A stretch of 64,000 nucleotides of DNA from Klenkia marina (lineage in GTDB: Bacteria; Actinomycetota; Actinomycetes; Mycobacteriales; Geodermatophilaceae), in assembly GCF_900101025.1 (NCBI RefSeq), contig NZ_FMUH01000004.1, forward strand, positions 334,412 to 398,411, read 5' to 3'. The notes under the pieces were generated by a model that worked only from the letters and a program-made list of their open reading frames with translations, ran no database searches and was not told where the DNA came from. This document shows, one piece after another, positions 1-10,822 of the stretch; positions within the stretch are counted from its first letter, which is position 1; each line of letters starts with the position of its first letter. Made by a program: the position numbers and the translations under genes.

Positions 1-1
1 C

Positions 2-31
2 GCCGAGGCCCTGGTCGGCCCGGGCGTGTGA
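2..31 (+). CDS. possible 3' tail of a gene entering from the left
   Basis: The first codons read as an open frame of nine sense codons (AEALVGPGV) ending in TGA. This would be the C-terminal tail of a gene that begins outside the window and converges on the nickel/cobalt transporter gene. The stretch is too short to identify and the frame could be chance. Confidence 0.2.
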   Translation, partial: AEALVGPGV

Positions 32-35
32 CGGG

Positions 36-1118
36 TCAGGCGGAGTAGCGCTCCTCGACGCGGCCGTAGCGCCAGACGGCGAGCGCCACCCCCCAGGTGA
101 GGGCGAACAGGCCGACGATGCCGAAGCCGACGTAGTCCAGGTCCCACGAGGCCAGCCAGGCCAGCGGGCCCGCGGTGATCCCGAAGCGCTCGACCAGCAG
201 GCCGATCAGCACCAGCGAGCCGACGCCCAGGGCCACGGTCACCGACAGCACCGTCACCGTGAGGTTGTAGAAGACCTTGCGCACGGGCTTCACCAACGCC
301 CAGCCGTAGGCCCGGGTCATGAGCACGCCGTCGGCGGTGTCGAACAGGCTCATCCCCGCCATGAACAGCACCGGCAGCACGACGATCGCGTACCAGGGCA
401 GCACGAAGGCCGCCGACCCGGCGATGAGCACCAGGAGCCCGACCTGGGTGGCGGTGTCGAAGCCCAGCCCCATGAGCAGTCCGACGGGGTAGAGGTGCCA
501 CGGCTTGGACACCCGGCGGGTGACCCGGCCGAGCACGCGGGCCATGAACCCGCGGTTGTGCAGGTGGTGCTCCAGCGCGGCCTCGTCGAGCGTGCCCGAG
601 CGCATGCCGCGCAGCACCTTGGCGATGCCGACGACGGCGACCAGGTTCATGAGGCCGATGACCAGCAGGAACGCCCCGGCCACCAGGGTGCCGACCAGGC
701 CGAGCACCTGCGCCGCGCTCGAGTCGCCGTCCTGGATGACCCCGGCGACCGACTGCACGCCGACGGCCAGCAGCACGCTGGCGACCAGCACGACGCTGGA
801 GTGCCCGAGGGAGAACCAGAACCCGGTGCTGACCGCGGGGGTGCCGTCGCCGACCAGCTTGCGGGTGGTGTTGTCGATCGTGGCGATGTGGTCGGCGTCG
901 AAGGCGTGGCGCACGCCGAGCAGGTAGGCGGTCAGCCCGACGCCGACGCCCAGCACCCCGGCGCTGCCGAGGTCCAGGCGCTGCGGGGCCACGGCCAGCA
1001 CGAGCACACCCCAGCCGAGCACGTGCAGGCCGACGACGACCGCGGCCATGGTGGTGATGCTGCGCTTGTCCCGGCGGGTGAACCCCCGCGTCGCGGGCGC
1101 GTCCAGGGTGGAGGTCAC
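36..1118 (-). CDS. NicoT-family nickel/cobalt permease (HoxN/NixA type)
   Basis: A 360-residue membrane protein that should take up Ni2+ and/or Co2+ across the cytoplasmic membrane. It carries the NicoT signature in an early membrane segment, HAFDADHIATIDN (residues about 71-83, the HX4DH metal motif), then GFWFSLGHSSVV, LMGLGFDTATQV and GMSLFDTADG, all in family order. Length fits the usual 330-380. The start is GTG with no Shine-Dalgarno; a TAAGGT hexamer lies exactly 6 nt upstream, suggesting a leaderless transcript. I looked for a cobalamin riboswitch upstream and saw none. It is divergent from amt. The family is secure; nickel versus cobalt preference is not readable. Confidence 0.93.
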   Translation of the reverse strand: MTSTLDAPATRGFTRRDKRSITTMAAVVVGLHVLGWGVLVLAVAPQRLDLGSAGVLGVGVGLTAYLLGVRHAFDADHIATIDNTTRKLVGDGTPAVSTGFWFSLGHSSVVLVASVLLAVGVQSVAGVIQDGDSSAAQVLGLVGTLVAGAFLLVIGLMNLVAVVGIAKVLRGMRSGTLDEAALEHHLHNRGFMARVLGRVTRRVSKPWHLYPVGLLMGLGFDTATQVGLLVLIAGSAAFVLPWYAIVVLPVLFMAGMSLFDTADGVLMTRAYGWALVKPVRKVFYNLTVTVLSVTVALGVGSLVLIGLLVERFGITAGPLAWLASWDLDYVGFGIVGLFALTWGVALAVWRYGRVEERYSA

Positions 1119-1124
1119 GGGCGG

Positions 1125-1130
1125 ACCTTA
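1125..1130 (-). promoter_or_regulatory. putative -10 element of the NicoT gene
   Basis: On the minus strand TAAGGT matches the TANNNT -10 consensus and is followed after 6 nt by the GTG start, so the transcript would begin at or next to the start codon. No clear -35 is seen 16-18 nt further upstream. Confidence 0.5.
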
Positions 1131-1221
1131 GTGCGAAGAGGTTGCAGTTGCCCACGGGAGCCCCCGGCGGCCGGGCCGCGCAACAGCCCCGCAACACAGG
1201 AGGGCGACACGCGCACGGGAG

Positions 1222-1260
1222 TTCACGGGTGCGAAACACGTGTGCGCCGCATCCGGAAAC
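1222..1260 (+). promoter_or_regulatory. candidate GlnR-type nitrogen box upstream of amt
   Basis: TTCAC, six bases, then GAAAC, and a second GAAAC 23 bases further on resembles the actinobacterial GlnR box (gTnAC-n6-GaAAC repeated at 22-bp intervals). The second half-site is displaced by one base and its partner (GCGCC) is poor. The location upstream of amt-glnB-glnD, a known GlnR target in Streptomyces and mycobacteria, supports the call; the sequence alone is only suggestive. Confidence 0.4.
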
Positions 1261-1318
1261 ACGGGGTCGGCACCGTATCGGCACACCCCCGACGCGGCCG
1301 ATGGGCCCACGACAGTGA

Positions 1319-3007
<1,689 letters not shown>

Positions 3008-3101
3008 CCGGTCTCTGCACGTCGGCGTCGGCCGGGGTGGTGGGTCCTCCACCGCCCCGGCCGACCTCGTCCCCAGCCCCTGCTCCCGTGAGAGGTGCCC
3101 C

Positions 3102-5489
3102 GTGGCCGATGCCGTCCCCGCGCCCGCCGTCCCCGCCCCGTCCCCGGCCGACCTCGCGGCGCTGTCCCGCCCCGAGCGGGTGACCGCGCTGGACACCTGG
3201 CTCACCGGCCTGCTGGACGCCGCCCTCGCCGCGGCCCCGCACCCGACCGGCCGACGCGGCCAGCCGGCCCCGCCGCCGGGCACCGGTGTCGCGCTGGTCG
3301 CCGTCGGCAGCCTGGGACGGCGTGAGCCGGCACCCCACGGCGACCTGGACCTCGTGCTGGTGCACGACGGGCGGGCCGGGATCGCCGAGCTGGCCAACGC
3401 GCTCTGGTACCCGATCTGGGACGCCGGGCACAAGCTGGACCACTCGGTGCGCACCGTCGCCGAGGCCGTGCAGGTGGCCGGCACCGACGTCAAGGCCGGG
3501 CTGGGCCTGCTCGACGTCCGGCACGTCGCCGGGGACGCCGAGCTGGCCACGGCCCTGCGCTCGGCCACGCTGGCGTCGTGGCGGCAGTCGGCCGGCCGGT
3601 TGCTGCCTGAGCTGCGCGACCTGCGCAGGGGCCGCAGCCGCACGGTGGGCGAGCTGGGCTTCCTGCTGGAGCCCGACCTGAAGGAGGCCTACGGCGGCCT
3701 GCGCGAGGGCCAGGTGCTGCGGGCGCTGTCGCTGGCCCAGCTGACCGACGCCGCGCCCGCCGACGCCGAGGACGCCTACCGCCTGCTGGTCGACGTCCGC
3801 GACGAGCTGCGCCGACGGGCCCGGCGCGGCACCGACGTCCTCGTGCGCCAGGAGCAGCCCGGCGTCGCGGCGGCCCTGGGCCTGCCCGACGACGACGTCC
3901 TGCTGCGGCAGGTCAGCCTGGCCGGTCGCCGGCTGGCCTTCGTCGCCGACGAGACCTGGCGCCGGGTCGACGCCGCGCTGGTGCGCCGGCCCCGGGCCCG
4001 CTACCGCCGGGTGCGCCGCGAGCCGCTGGCCGAGGGGGTCGTGCGGCACGGCGACGAGGTGGTGCTGGCCCGCGACGCCCGCCCCGCCGCCGACCCCGGG
4101 CTGGTGCTGCGCGGTGCCGCCGCGGCCGCCCACGCAGACCTGCTGCTGTCCCCGTACACGCTGCGCGTGCTGAGCGCGCACTCCCCGGCGCTGCCCGAGC
4201 CGTGGCCGGCGGAGGTGCGCTGGTCGTTCCTGCGGCTGCTGGCCAGCGGGCGCAGCGCCGTCCCGGTGCTCGAGCAGCTGGACCAGGAGGGCCTGCTCAC
4301 CCGCATGCTGCCCGAGTGGGACCGGGTGCGCTCGCTGCCCCAGCGCCACCCGTGGCACCGGTTCACCGTCGACCGGCACCTGGTCGAGGCGGCCGCTGCC
4401 GCGGCCGAGCTGACCCGCGACGTCGACCGACCCGACCTGCTGCTGGTCGGCGCGCTGCTGCACGACATCGGCAAGGGGTGGCCCGGCGACCACTCCGAGG
4501 TGGGGGCAGTGGTCATCACCGAGATGGCGACCCGCATGGGCTTCACCGCCCCCGACGTCGCCGTGCTCGCGGCGATGGTGCGCCACCACCTCGTGCTGCC
4601 CGACGTCGCCACCCACCGCGACCCCGACGACCCGGCCACCATCGACCGGGTGGTCGAGGCCATCGACGGGGACGCGGCCCTGCTGCACCTGCTGCACGCC
4701 CTGGCCCAGGCCGACGGCGCGGCCACCTCCACCGCGGCCTGGTCGCCGTGGAAGGCGCACCTGGTCGCGGCCCTGGTCGGCCGGGTCGCGGCCCGGCTGG
4801 GCTCGAGCGTCGAGCCGGAGCCGGTGCTGGCCCCCGGCGACGCCCAGGTCGTGGCCCCGCCCCCGGAGATCCCCGGGCCCAGCCGCCCGGTCACCGTGGG
4901 CGTCGAGGACGTCGTCGACGGCCAGCAGGTGACCATCGGCGCGCCCGACCGACCCGGGCTGTTCAGCCTGTGCGCCGGCGTGCTGGCGCTCAACCAGCTC
5001 GACGTGCGGGCGGCCCGGGTGACCGTGGAGAACGGCTACGCCACCTCGGTGTTCGCCGTCCGGCCCCGGTTCGGGCGGGCGCCGGTGCCCGAGATCCTGG
5101 CCGACGGCGTGCGCGCGGCGCTCGAGGGCACGCTGCCCCTGGCCGAGCGGCTGGCCCAGCGCGAGCGGGACTACAGCCAGGACACCACGCGCGGCGCCCC
5201 GCCCCGGGTGGCCTGGTTCGACGCCGAGGCCACCGGGGCGGCGAACACCCTGGTCGAGGTGCGGGCCACCGACCGGGCCGGGCTGCTGCACCGGCTCACC
5301 GCGGCGCTGGCGGGGGAGGGCCTGGACGTGCGGGGGGCCACCGTCGAGACGCTGGGGGCCGACGCCGTCGACGCGTTCTACCTCGCCGACCCGTCGGGCA
5401 CCCCGGTGGACGCCGGGCAGCGCGAGCGGGTCGAGCGGGCGCTGCTGCTGGCCGCGGCGGGGACGGCACCCGACCCGGCTCGGCACTGA
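3102..5489 (+). CDS. glnD: [protein-PII] nucleotidyltransferase GlnD
   Basis: A 795-residue bifunctional enzyme that modifies and demodifies PII according to nitrogen status. The nucleotidyltransferase motif GSLGRREPAPHGDLD lies at residues 69-83 with both catalytic Asp residues. An HD domain has LLHDIGKGWPGDHS (H454-D455) followed by MVRHHLVLPDV. Two C-terminal ACT domains begin near residues 609 and 718, with APDRPGLF and ATDRAGLLHRL. The GTG start has GAGAGG 6 nt upstream. It lies about 95 nt after glnB and is probably cotranscribed. Slightly shorter than enterobacterial GlnD (about 890), as is usual in actinobacteria. Confidence 0.95.
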   Translation: MADAVPAPAVPAPSPADLAALSRPERVTALDTWLTGLLDAALAAAPHPTGRRGQPAPPPGTGVALVAVGSLGRREPAPHGDLDLVLVHDGRAGIAELANALWYPIWDAGHKLDHSVRTVAEAVQVAGTDVKAGLGLLDVRHVAGDAELATALRSATLASWRQSAGRLLPELRDLRRGRSRTVGELGFLLEPDLKEAYGGLREGQVLRALSLAQLTDAAPADAEDAYRLLVDVRDELRRRARRGTDVLVRQEQPGVAAALGLPDDDVLLRQVSLAGRRLAFVADETWRRVDAALVRRPRARYRRVRREPLAEGVVRHGDEVVLARDARPAADPGLVLRGAAAAAHADLLLSPYTLRVLSAHSPALPEPWPAEVRWSFLRLLASGRSAVPVLEQLDQEGLLTRMLPEWDRVRSLPQRHPWHRFTVDRHLVEAAAAAAELTRDVDRPDLLLVGALLHDIGKGWPGDHSEVGAVVITEMATRMGFTAPDVAVLAAMVRHHLVLPDVATHRDPDDPATIDRVVEAIDGDAALLHLLHALAQADGAATSTAAWSPWKAHLVAALVGRVAARLGSSVEPEPVLAPGDAQVVAPPPEIPGPSRPVTVGVEDVVDGQQVTIGAPDRPGLFSLCAGVLALNQLDVRAARVTVENGYATSVFAVRPRFGRAPVPEILADGVRAALEGTLPLAERLAQRERDYSQDTTRGAPPRVAWFDAEATGAANTLVEVRATDRAGLLHRLTAALAGEGLDVRGATVETLGADAVDAFYLADPSGTPVDAGQRERVERALLLAAAGTAPDPARH

Positions 5490-5539
5490 GCACGGATACC
5501 CTGGGGAGCCCGCTGGTCCACCGCTGCTAGGGACGTGTT

Positions 5540-7060
5540 GTGTTCGAGACCCTCTCCGACCGGCTCGACAAGGTCTTCACGGGGCTGCGCGGCAAGGGCC
5601 GGCTCTCCGAGGCCGACATCGACGCCACCGCCCGCGAGATCCGCATCGCGCTGCTGGAGGCCGACGTCGCGCTGCCGGTCGTGCGCGAGTTCATCGGTGC
5701 GGTCAAGGAGCGTGCCCGCGGGGCCGAGGTCAGCCAGGCGCTGAACCCGGCCCAGCAGATCATCAAGATCGTCAACGAGGAGCTCGTCGGCGTCCTCGGC
5801 GGTGAGACCCGGCGCATCCGGTTCGCCAAGACCTCGCCGACGGTCATCATGCTCGCCGGTCTGCAGGGCGCCGGGAAGACGACGCTGGCCGGCAAGCTGG
5901 GCCGCTGGCTCAAGGGCCAGGGGCACACCCCGCTGCTGGTGGCCTGCGACCTGCAGCGCCCCAACGCGGTCAACCAGCTCTCGATCGTCGCCGGGCAGGC
6001 CGGGGTCGACGTCTACGCGCCGCAGCCGGGCAACGGTGTCGGCGACCCGATCCAGGTCGCCCGCGAGTCGATCGAGCACGCCCGCCGCACCATGCACGAC
6101 GTCGTCGTCGTCGACACCGCCGGACGGCTGGGCATCGACGCCGAGCTGATGGCCCAGGCCGCGGGGATCCGCGACGCCGTCCAGCCCGACGAGACCCTGT
6201 TCGTCGTCGACGCGATGATCGGCCAGGACGCCGTCACCACCGCGATCGCGTTCTCCGAGGGCGTCGGCTTCTCCGGCGTCGTGCTCACCAAGCTCGACGG
6301 CGACGCCCGCGGTGGCGCCGCGCTGTCGGTCCGCGGGGTGACCGGGCAGCCGATCATGTTCGCCTCGACCGGCGAGAAGCTCACCGACTTCGACGTCTTC
6401 CACCCCGAGCGCATGGCCTCGCGCATCCTCGGCATGGGCGACGTCCTCACCCTCATCGAGCAGGCCGAGCAGGCCTTCGACGCCGACCAGGCCGAGAAGA
6501 TGGCCGGCAAGCTGGCCAGCCGCGACGGCTTCACCCTCGAGGACTTCCTCGAGCAGATGATGGCGATCCGCAAGATGGGGCCGATCGCGAACCTGCTCGG
6601 CATGCTGCCCGGGGCCGGGCAGATGAAGGAGCAGCTGAAGAACATCGACGACCGCGACCTCGACCGCACCGCGGCGATCATCCGGTCGATGACCCCCACC
6701 GAGCGGGTCAACACCAAGATCATCAACTCGTCGCGCAAGGTGCGCATCGCCAACGGTTCCGGGGTCACGGTCACCGAGGTCAACGCGCTGCTCGACCGGT
6801 TCGTCCAGGCGCAGAAGATGATGGGCCAGATGGCGGGCTCGATGGGCATGCCCGGCATGGGCCCGATGTCGAAGAAGGCCCGCGGTCGCCAGCAGCAAGC
6901 GGTGGCCCGCAAGGGCAAGAAGGGCGGCAAGAAGGCCCCCGCGCGCCGGCAGATCGGCGCGGGACCCGCCATGCCCCCGGGCGGGATCCCGGGGCTGCCG
7001 CCCGGACAGGCGATGCCCGACCTCTCCAAGCTCGACTTCAGCCAGTTCAAGGACCGCTGA
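5540..7060 (+). CDS. ffh: signal recognition particle protein Ffh
   Basis: A 506-residue SRP54 GTPase that binds signal sequences and 4.5S RNA and delivers ribosomes to FtsY at the membrane. The N-domain (FETLSDRLDKVF) is followed by the G-domain P-loop GLQGAGKTTLAGKLG from residue 107, DTAGRLG near 193 and TKLDGDARGG near 251. The M-domain has the Met-rich helix QKMMGQMAGSMGMPGMGPM and a basic tail rich in Lys and Gly. The GTG start has AGGGA 6 nt upstream. No 4.5S RNA gene is visible nearby. The following amidohydrolase gene starts 3 nt after the stop. Confidence 0.97.
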   Translation: MFETLSDRLDKVFTGLRGKGRLSEADIDATAREIRIALLEADVALPVVREFIGAVKERARGAEVSQALNPAQQIIKIVNEELVGVLGGETRRIRFAKTSPTVIMLAGLQGAGKTTLAGKLGRWLKGQGHTPLLVACDLQRPNAVNQLSIVAGQAGVDVYAPQPGNGVGDPIQVARESIEHARRTMHDVVVVDTAGRLGIDAELMAQAAGIRDAVQPDETLFVVDAMIGQDAVTTAIAFSEGVGFSGVVLTKLDGDARGGAALSVRGVTGQPIMFASTGEKLTDFDVFHPERMASRILGMGDVLTLIEQAEQAFDADQAEKMAGKLASRDGFTLEDFLEQMMAIRKMGPIANLLGMLPGAGQMKEQLKNIDDRDLDRTAAIIRSMTPTERVNTKIINSSRKVRIANGSGVTVTEVNALLDRFVQAQKMMGQMAGSMGMPGMGPMSKKARGRQQQAVARKGKKGGKKAPARRQIGAGPAMPPGGIPGLPPGQAMPDLSKLDFSQFKDR

Positions 7061-7063
7061 GCC

Positions 7064-8143
7064 GTGCACCTGTCGGGGGTGCTGCTGCCCGACGGTGAGC
7101 AGCGGGACCTCTGGGTCCGCGACGGGCGGATCACCTTCGAGCCGGTCCCACGGGCCGAGACCGTCTCCCGGGGCGGGTTCGTGCTGCCCGGGCTGGTCGA
7201 TGCGCACTGCCACGTGGGCATCGCCCGGGGCGGCGGCCACGTGGCCGACCTCGCCGACGCCCGCGAGCAGGCGCTGGTCGAGCGCGACGCCGGGGTGCTG
7301 CTGCTGCGCGACTGCGGTTCGCCGGTGGACACCCGTGCCCTGGACGACGACCCCGACCTGCCGCGGATCCTGCGCGCCGGCCGGCACGTCGCCCGCGAAC
7401 GGCGCTACATCCCCGGGCTGGCCGTCGAGGTCGAACCGACGTCGCTGGCCGACGAGGTGCGCACCCAGGCCCGGCGCGGGGACGGCTGGGTGAAGCTCGT
7501 GGGCGACTGGATCGACCGCGGCGCCGGCGACCTGGGCCCGCTGTGGCCCGACGACGCCCTGGCCGACGCGATCGCCGCCGCGCACGCCGAGGGCGCCCGG
7601 GTCACCGCGCACACCTTCGGCACCGACGCGCTGCCCGGGCTGATCCGGGCGGGCATCGACTGCATCGAGCACGGCACCGGGCTCACCGAGGAGCTGCTCG
7701 GCGAGATGGCGGCGCGCGGCACGGCCGTCGTCCCCACCCTGGTGAACGTGGAGAACTTCCCGGGGTTCGCCGAGGCGGGGGAGAAGAAGTTCCCGGCCTA
7801 CGCCTCGACGATGCGGCGGCTGTACGCCTCGTCGGGCGCGGTGGTGCGGGCTGCCTTCGAGGCCGGGGTGCCGGTGTTCGCGGGCACCGACGCCGGGGGC
7901 GGGATCGACCACGGCACGATCGCCGAGGAGATCCGGGCGCTGCACGCCGCCGGTCTGCCCCGGGAGGCCGCGCTGGCGGCCGGCTCGTGGGCGGCGCGCA
8001 CGTGGCTGGGCCTGCCCGGCCTGGTGGAGGGCGCCCCCGCCGACCTGGTGGTCTACGACCGCGACCCGCGCGCCGACCTCGACGCCCTGGCCGCGCCGTC
8101 CCTCACCCTCCTGCGCGGCCGGGTGGTCACGCCGTCCCGGTGA
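7064..8143 (+). CDS. imidazolonepropionase-like amidohydrolase
   Basis: A 359-residue metal-dependent hydrolase of the amidohydrolase superfamily. LPGLVDAHCHVG near residues 43-54 carries the HxH metal ligands; later come AHTFGTDALPGL, DCIEHGTGL and GTDAGGGIDHGT with the expected His and Asp ligands, and the C-terminus APADLVVYDRDPRADL closes the small beta-sandwich domain. The substrate is unknown. A homologous amidohydrolase sits next to ffh in Mycobacterium tuberculosis (Rv2915c), so the position is conserved. The GTG start 3 nt after ffh implies cotranscription. Its last 17 bases overlap the convergent GNAT gene. Confidence 0.88.
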   Translation: MHLSGVLLPDGEQRDLWVRDGRITFEPVPRAETVSRGGFVLPGLVDAHCHVGIARGGGHVADLADAREQALVERDAGVLLLRDCGSPVDTRALDDDPDLPRILRAGRHVARERRYIPGLAVEVEPTSLADEVRTQARRGDGWVKLVGDWIDRGAGDLGPLWPDDALADAIAAAHAEGARVTAHTFGTDALPGLIRAGIDCIEHGTGLTEELLGEMAARGTAVVPTLVNVENFPGFAEAGEKKFPAYASTMRRLYASSGAVVRAAFEAGVPVFAGTDAGGGIDHGTIAEEIRALHAAGLPREAALAAGSWAARTWLGLPGLVEGAPADLVVYDRDPRADLDALAAPSLTLLRGRVVTPSR

Positions 8144-8633
8144 TGCCCCGCGCCGTCGGCGCCAGGTCCAGCTTGAAGCCCACGTGGCTGCGGGCGAAGC
8201 CCAGGCGCTCGTAGAAGGCGTGCGCCGCGGGGCGCTGGGCGTCGCTGGTCAGCTGCACCAGCGCGCAGCCGCGGTCCCGGGCCTCGTCGACCGCCCAGCG
8301 CACCAGTGCCGACCCCAGACCCGCGGAGCGGTGGTCGCGGTGCACGCGCACCGCCTCCAGCTGGGCTCTTCGCGCTCCCTGCCCAGCCAGGGACGGCAGC
8401 ACGCTCAGCTGCAGCGTGCCCACGACGGCGCCGGTGTGCTCCACGACGACCAGCAGGTGCGCCGGGTCGGCGTCGACCTCGGCGAAGGCCCGTCGGTAGG
8501 GCGCGAGGTCGTCCGGGTCCTCGCGGGTTCGGCCCATGGGGTCGTCGGCGAGCAGGGCCACGAGCGCGGGGAGGTCGTCGGCGACGGCCCGACGCACCAG
8601 GGTCGTCGGGGTGAGGGGGCGGGGGAGGTCCAT
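8127..8633 (-). CDS. GNAT-family N-acetyltransferase
   Basis: A 168-residue single-domain acetyltransferase. The central strand and acetyl-CoA loop are visible: [22 protein letters not shown] (quoted in part as [13 protein letters not shown]), followed by [23 protein letters not shown], the usual Asn/Tyr region before the last strand. The acceptor is unknown. It is convergent with and overlaps the 3' end of the amidohydrolase gene, and is divergent from proS. A CACCAT hexamer 6 nt before its ATG could be a -10 for a leaderless transcript. Confidence 0.85.
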   Translation of the reverse strand: MDLPRPLTPTTLVRRAVADDLPALVALLADDPMGRTREDPDDLAPYRRAFAEVDADPAHLLVVVEHTGAVVGTLQLSVLPSLAGQGARRAQLEAVRVHRDHRSAGLGSALVRWAVDEARDRGCALVQLTSDAQRPAAHAFYERLGFARSHVGFKLDLAPTARGITGTA

Positions 8634-8688
8634 CCCGTGATGGTGCGCCCGGGGGGAAACCGGTGGCGGGGGCCGGCACCGGGGCTGG

Positions 8689-8694
8689 GAGGAT
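8689..8694 (+). promoter_or_regulatory. putative -10 element or SD of proS
   Basis: GAGGAT lies 7 nt before the chosen GTG start of proS, as in the dxr promoter of this window (GAGGAT, 6 nt, GTG). The same bases (GGGAGG) could also serve as a Shine-Dalgarno, so both readings support the same start. Confidence 0.4.
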
Positions 8695-8701
8695 GCAGCA
8701 C

Positions 8702-10450
8702 GTGCTCCTGACGATGTCGACCCTGTTCGTGCGCACCCTCCGGGACGACCCGGCGGACGCCGAGGTCCCCAGCCACCGCCTGCTCGCCCGCGGTGGGTAC
8801 ATCCGCCGCGCCGCGCCGGGCGGGTTCACCTGGCTGCCGTTGGGGTGGCGGGTGCTGCGCAACGTCGAGCGCATCGTCCGCGAGGAGATGGACGCGATGG
8901 GTGCCCAGGAGGTGCACTTCCCGGCGCTGCTGCCCCGCGAGCCCTACGAGGCGACCGGTCGCTGGACCGAGTACGGCGACAACGTGTTCCGCCTCCAGGA
9001 CCGCAAGGGCGCCGACTTCCTGCTCGGCCCCACCCACGAGGAGATGTTCACGCTCCTGGTGAAGGACCTCTACGGCTCCTACAAGGACCTCCCCGTCTCG
9101 CTGTACCAGATCCAGACCAAGTACCGGGACGAGGCGCGGCCCCGCGCCGGTCTGTTCCGCACCCGCGAGTTCGTGATGAAGGACAGCTACTCCTTCGACG
9201 TCGACGACGCGGGCCTCGACCGCTCCTACGCCGCGCACCGCGAGGCCTACACCCGGGTGTTCGACCGGCTGGGTCTGGAGTACGTCATCGTCTCGGCCAC
9301 CTCCGGGGCCATGGGCGGATCGCGCTCGGAGGAGTTCCTCACCCCCACCGCGATCGGCGAGGACACCTTCGTGCGCTCCGCCGGTGGCTACGCGGCCAAC
9401 GTCGAGGCGGTCACCACCGTCGTCCCCGCGTCGATCCCGCTCGAGGGGCTGCCGGCCGCGCACGTCGAGGACACCCCCGACACCCCGACCATCGACACGC
9501 TCGTCGCCGTGGCCGCCGAGCTGTTCCCCGACGCCGGGTACACCGCCGCGCACACGCTGAAGAACGTCGTCGTCCAGCTGCGGCACCCCGACGGCACCGC
9601 CGAGCCGGTCGTGATCGGCCTGCCCGGCGACCGCGAGGTCGACACCAAGCGGCTCGAGGCCCAGGTCGCACCGGCCGAGGTCGAGCCCTTCACCGACTTC
9701 GCCGCGCACCCCGCGCTGATCAAGGGCTACATCGGGCCGCAGGTGCTGGGGGAGGAGTCGGCCTCGGGCATCCGCTACCTGGTCGACCCCCGCGTCGTGC
9801 CCGGCACCCGCTGGATCACCGGCGCGAACGAGCCCGGCAAGCACGTCTTCGACCTCACCGCCGGCCGCGACTTCACCTGGGACGGCACCATCGAGGCCGC
9901 CGAGGTGCGCGCCGGCGACCCCGCGCCCGACGGCTCGGGCCCGCTGGAGCTGGCCCGCGGGGTCGAGATGGGCCACGTCTTCGCGCTGGGCCGCAAGTAC
10001 GCCGAGGCGCTGGACCTCAAGGTGCTCGACGAGAACGGCAAGCTGGTCACGGTGACCATGGGTTCCTACGGCATCGGGGTCTCCCGCGCCGTGGCCGCGA
10101 TCGCCGAGTCCACCCACGACGAGCTCGGCCTGGTGTGGCCGCGCGCCGTCGCCCCCGCCGACGTCCACCTGGTGGCCACCGGCAAGGACGCCGCGGTCTT
10201 CGAGGCCGCGCGGTCGCTGGCCGACGAGCTGGTCGCCGCCGGGCTCACCGTGCTCTACGACGACCGGCCCAAGGTCAGCCCCGGCGTGAAGTTCAAGGAC
10301 GCCGAGCTGCTCGGGATGCCGACCATCGTCACCGTCGGGCGCGGGCTGGCCGAGGGCGTGCTCGAGCTGCGCGACCGGGCCACCGGCGAGCGCCGGGACA
10401 TCCCGGTCGAGGGCGCGGCCGCGGCGGTCCTCGCCGAGGTCCGCGGCTGA
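8702..10450 (+). CDS. proS: prolyl-tRNA synthetase, bacterial type
   Basis: A 582-residue class II synthetase charging tRNA-Pro. Motif 2 is seen in [19 protein letters not shown], preceded by [11 protein letters not shown]; motif 3 is [16 protein letters not shown]. The roughly 180-residue segment between motifs 2 and 3 is the editing (INS) domain of bacterial-type ProS, and the anticodon-binding domain follows. The frame is open upstream with an ATG at 8693, but GGGAGG would then abut the start; the GTG gives nine-base spacing and an N-terminus ([20 protein letters not shown]) that matches other actinobacterial ProS proteins. A strong hairpin terminator follows. Confidence 0.96.
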   Translation: MLLTMSTLFVRTLRDDPADAEVPSHRLLARGGYIRRAAPGGFTWLPLGWRVLRNVERIVREEMDAMGAQEVHFPALLPREPYEATGRWTEYGDNVFRLQDRKGADFLLGPTHEEMFTLLVKDLYGSYKDLPVSLYQIQTKYRDEARPRAGLFRTREFVMKDSYSFDVDDAGLDRSYAAHREAYTRVFDRLGLEYVIVSATSGAMGGSRSEEFLTPTAIGEDTFVRSAGGYAANVEAVTTVVPASIPLEGLPAAHVEDTPDTPTIDTLVAVAAELFPDAGYTAAHTLKNVVVQLRHPDGTAEPVVIGLPGDREVDTKRLEAQVAPAEVEPFTDFAAHPALIKGYIGPQVLGEESASGIRYLVDPRVVPGTRWITGANEPGKHVFDLTAGRDFTWDGTIEAAEVRAGDPAPDGSGPLELARGVEMGHVFALGRKYAEALDLKVLDENGKLVTVTMGSYGIGVSRAVAAIAESTHDELGLVWPRAVAPADVHLVATGKDAAVFEAARSLADELVAAGLTVLYDDRPKVSPGVKFKDAELLGMPTIVTVGRGLAEGVLELRDRATGERRDIPVEGAAAAVLAEVRG

Positions 10451-10483
10451 CACCTCGGCACCGATCAGCTGGGTTCAGCTGAC

Positions 10484-10521
10484 GCCGTCCTGGCTCACCG
10501 ACCCCGATGAGCCAGGACGGC
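10484..10521 (+). terminator. hairpin terminator after proS
   Basis: A perfect 14-bp inverted repeat (GCCGTCCTGGCTCA and its complement) encloses a 10-nt loop 33 nt after the proS stop. There is no U-tract, as is common for actinobacterial terminators. Confidence 0.8.
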
Positions 10522-10636
10522 CTTCATCGAGCTGGTCGATACCCCTACCGGCCTCGCCGGTGACCACGTTCTGTCATACCCCCGACCTACCTTCGGGGCG
10601 TCCGCGTGGCGGCTCGAGGGGAGGGGGTGATGTGCC

Positions 10637-10753
10637 ATGTCGAAGCCCCCTCAGGTGCCCAAGAAGGGCGGCGGGACGCAGGAGCGTGACCGGAACAAGG
10701 ACGGCCGGTGGCGCGAGAAGCGCGACGACGCCGGCAAAAAGCGCGGGTCGTAG
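10637..10753 (+). CDS. small basic hypothetical protein (38 residues)
   Basis: An ATG preceded by a very strong purine run (GAGGGGAGGGGG, about 9 nt upstream) opens a 38-codon frame ending in TAG. The product begins MSKPPQVPKKGGGTQERDR and is rich in Lys, Arg, Gly and Asp, with no hydrophobic core, so it is probably disordered and might bind nucleic acid. It lies between two independent inverted repeats, giving a short self-contained unit. I do not recognise a family. The ribosome site argues for translation; the short length argues for caution. Confidence 0.5.
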   Translation: MSKPPQVPKKGGGTQERDRNKDGRWREKRDDAGKKRGS

Positions 10754-10759
10754 CGGCGG

Positions 10760-10822
10760 CACCGAGTGGCGGATGAGGGCTCGTCGACCGGGCGGGGAGA
10801 AACCCTCAGGCGCCACTCGGTG
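10760..10822. terminator. 12+6 bp inverted repeat between convergent genes
   Basis: CACCGAGTGGCG (10760-10771) and its perfect complement (10811-10822), with an inner TGAGGG/CCCTCA pair, form a long two-step hairpin. It starts 6 nt after the small ORF stop, and the right arm lies inside the last codons of the convergent glyoxalase-like gene, so it could terminate transcription from both sides. Confidence 0.6.

Noticed and set aside
5378..7945. An 855-codon open frame on the minus strand across ffh and the amidohydrolase gene, and many similar long antisense frames
   Set aside because: In very GC-rich coding DNA the antisense frames lack stop codons. The plus-strand frames have clear homology; the antisense products are Gly/Arg/His-rich and have no recognisable domain.
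8663..8701. Upstream ATG/GTG codons as the proS start
   Set aside because: The upstream residues lack homology, and the ribosome site would abut the ATG at 8693; the GTG at 8702 fits spacing and the known N-terminus.
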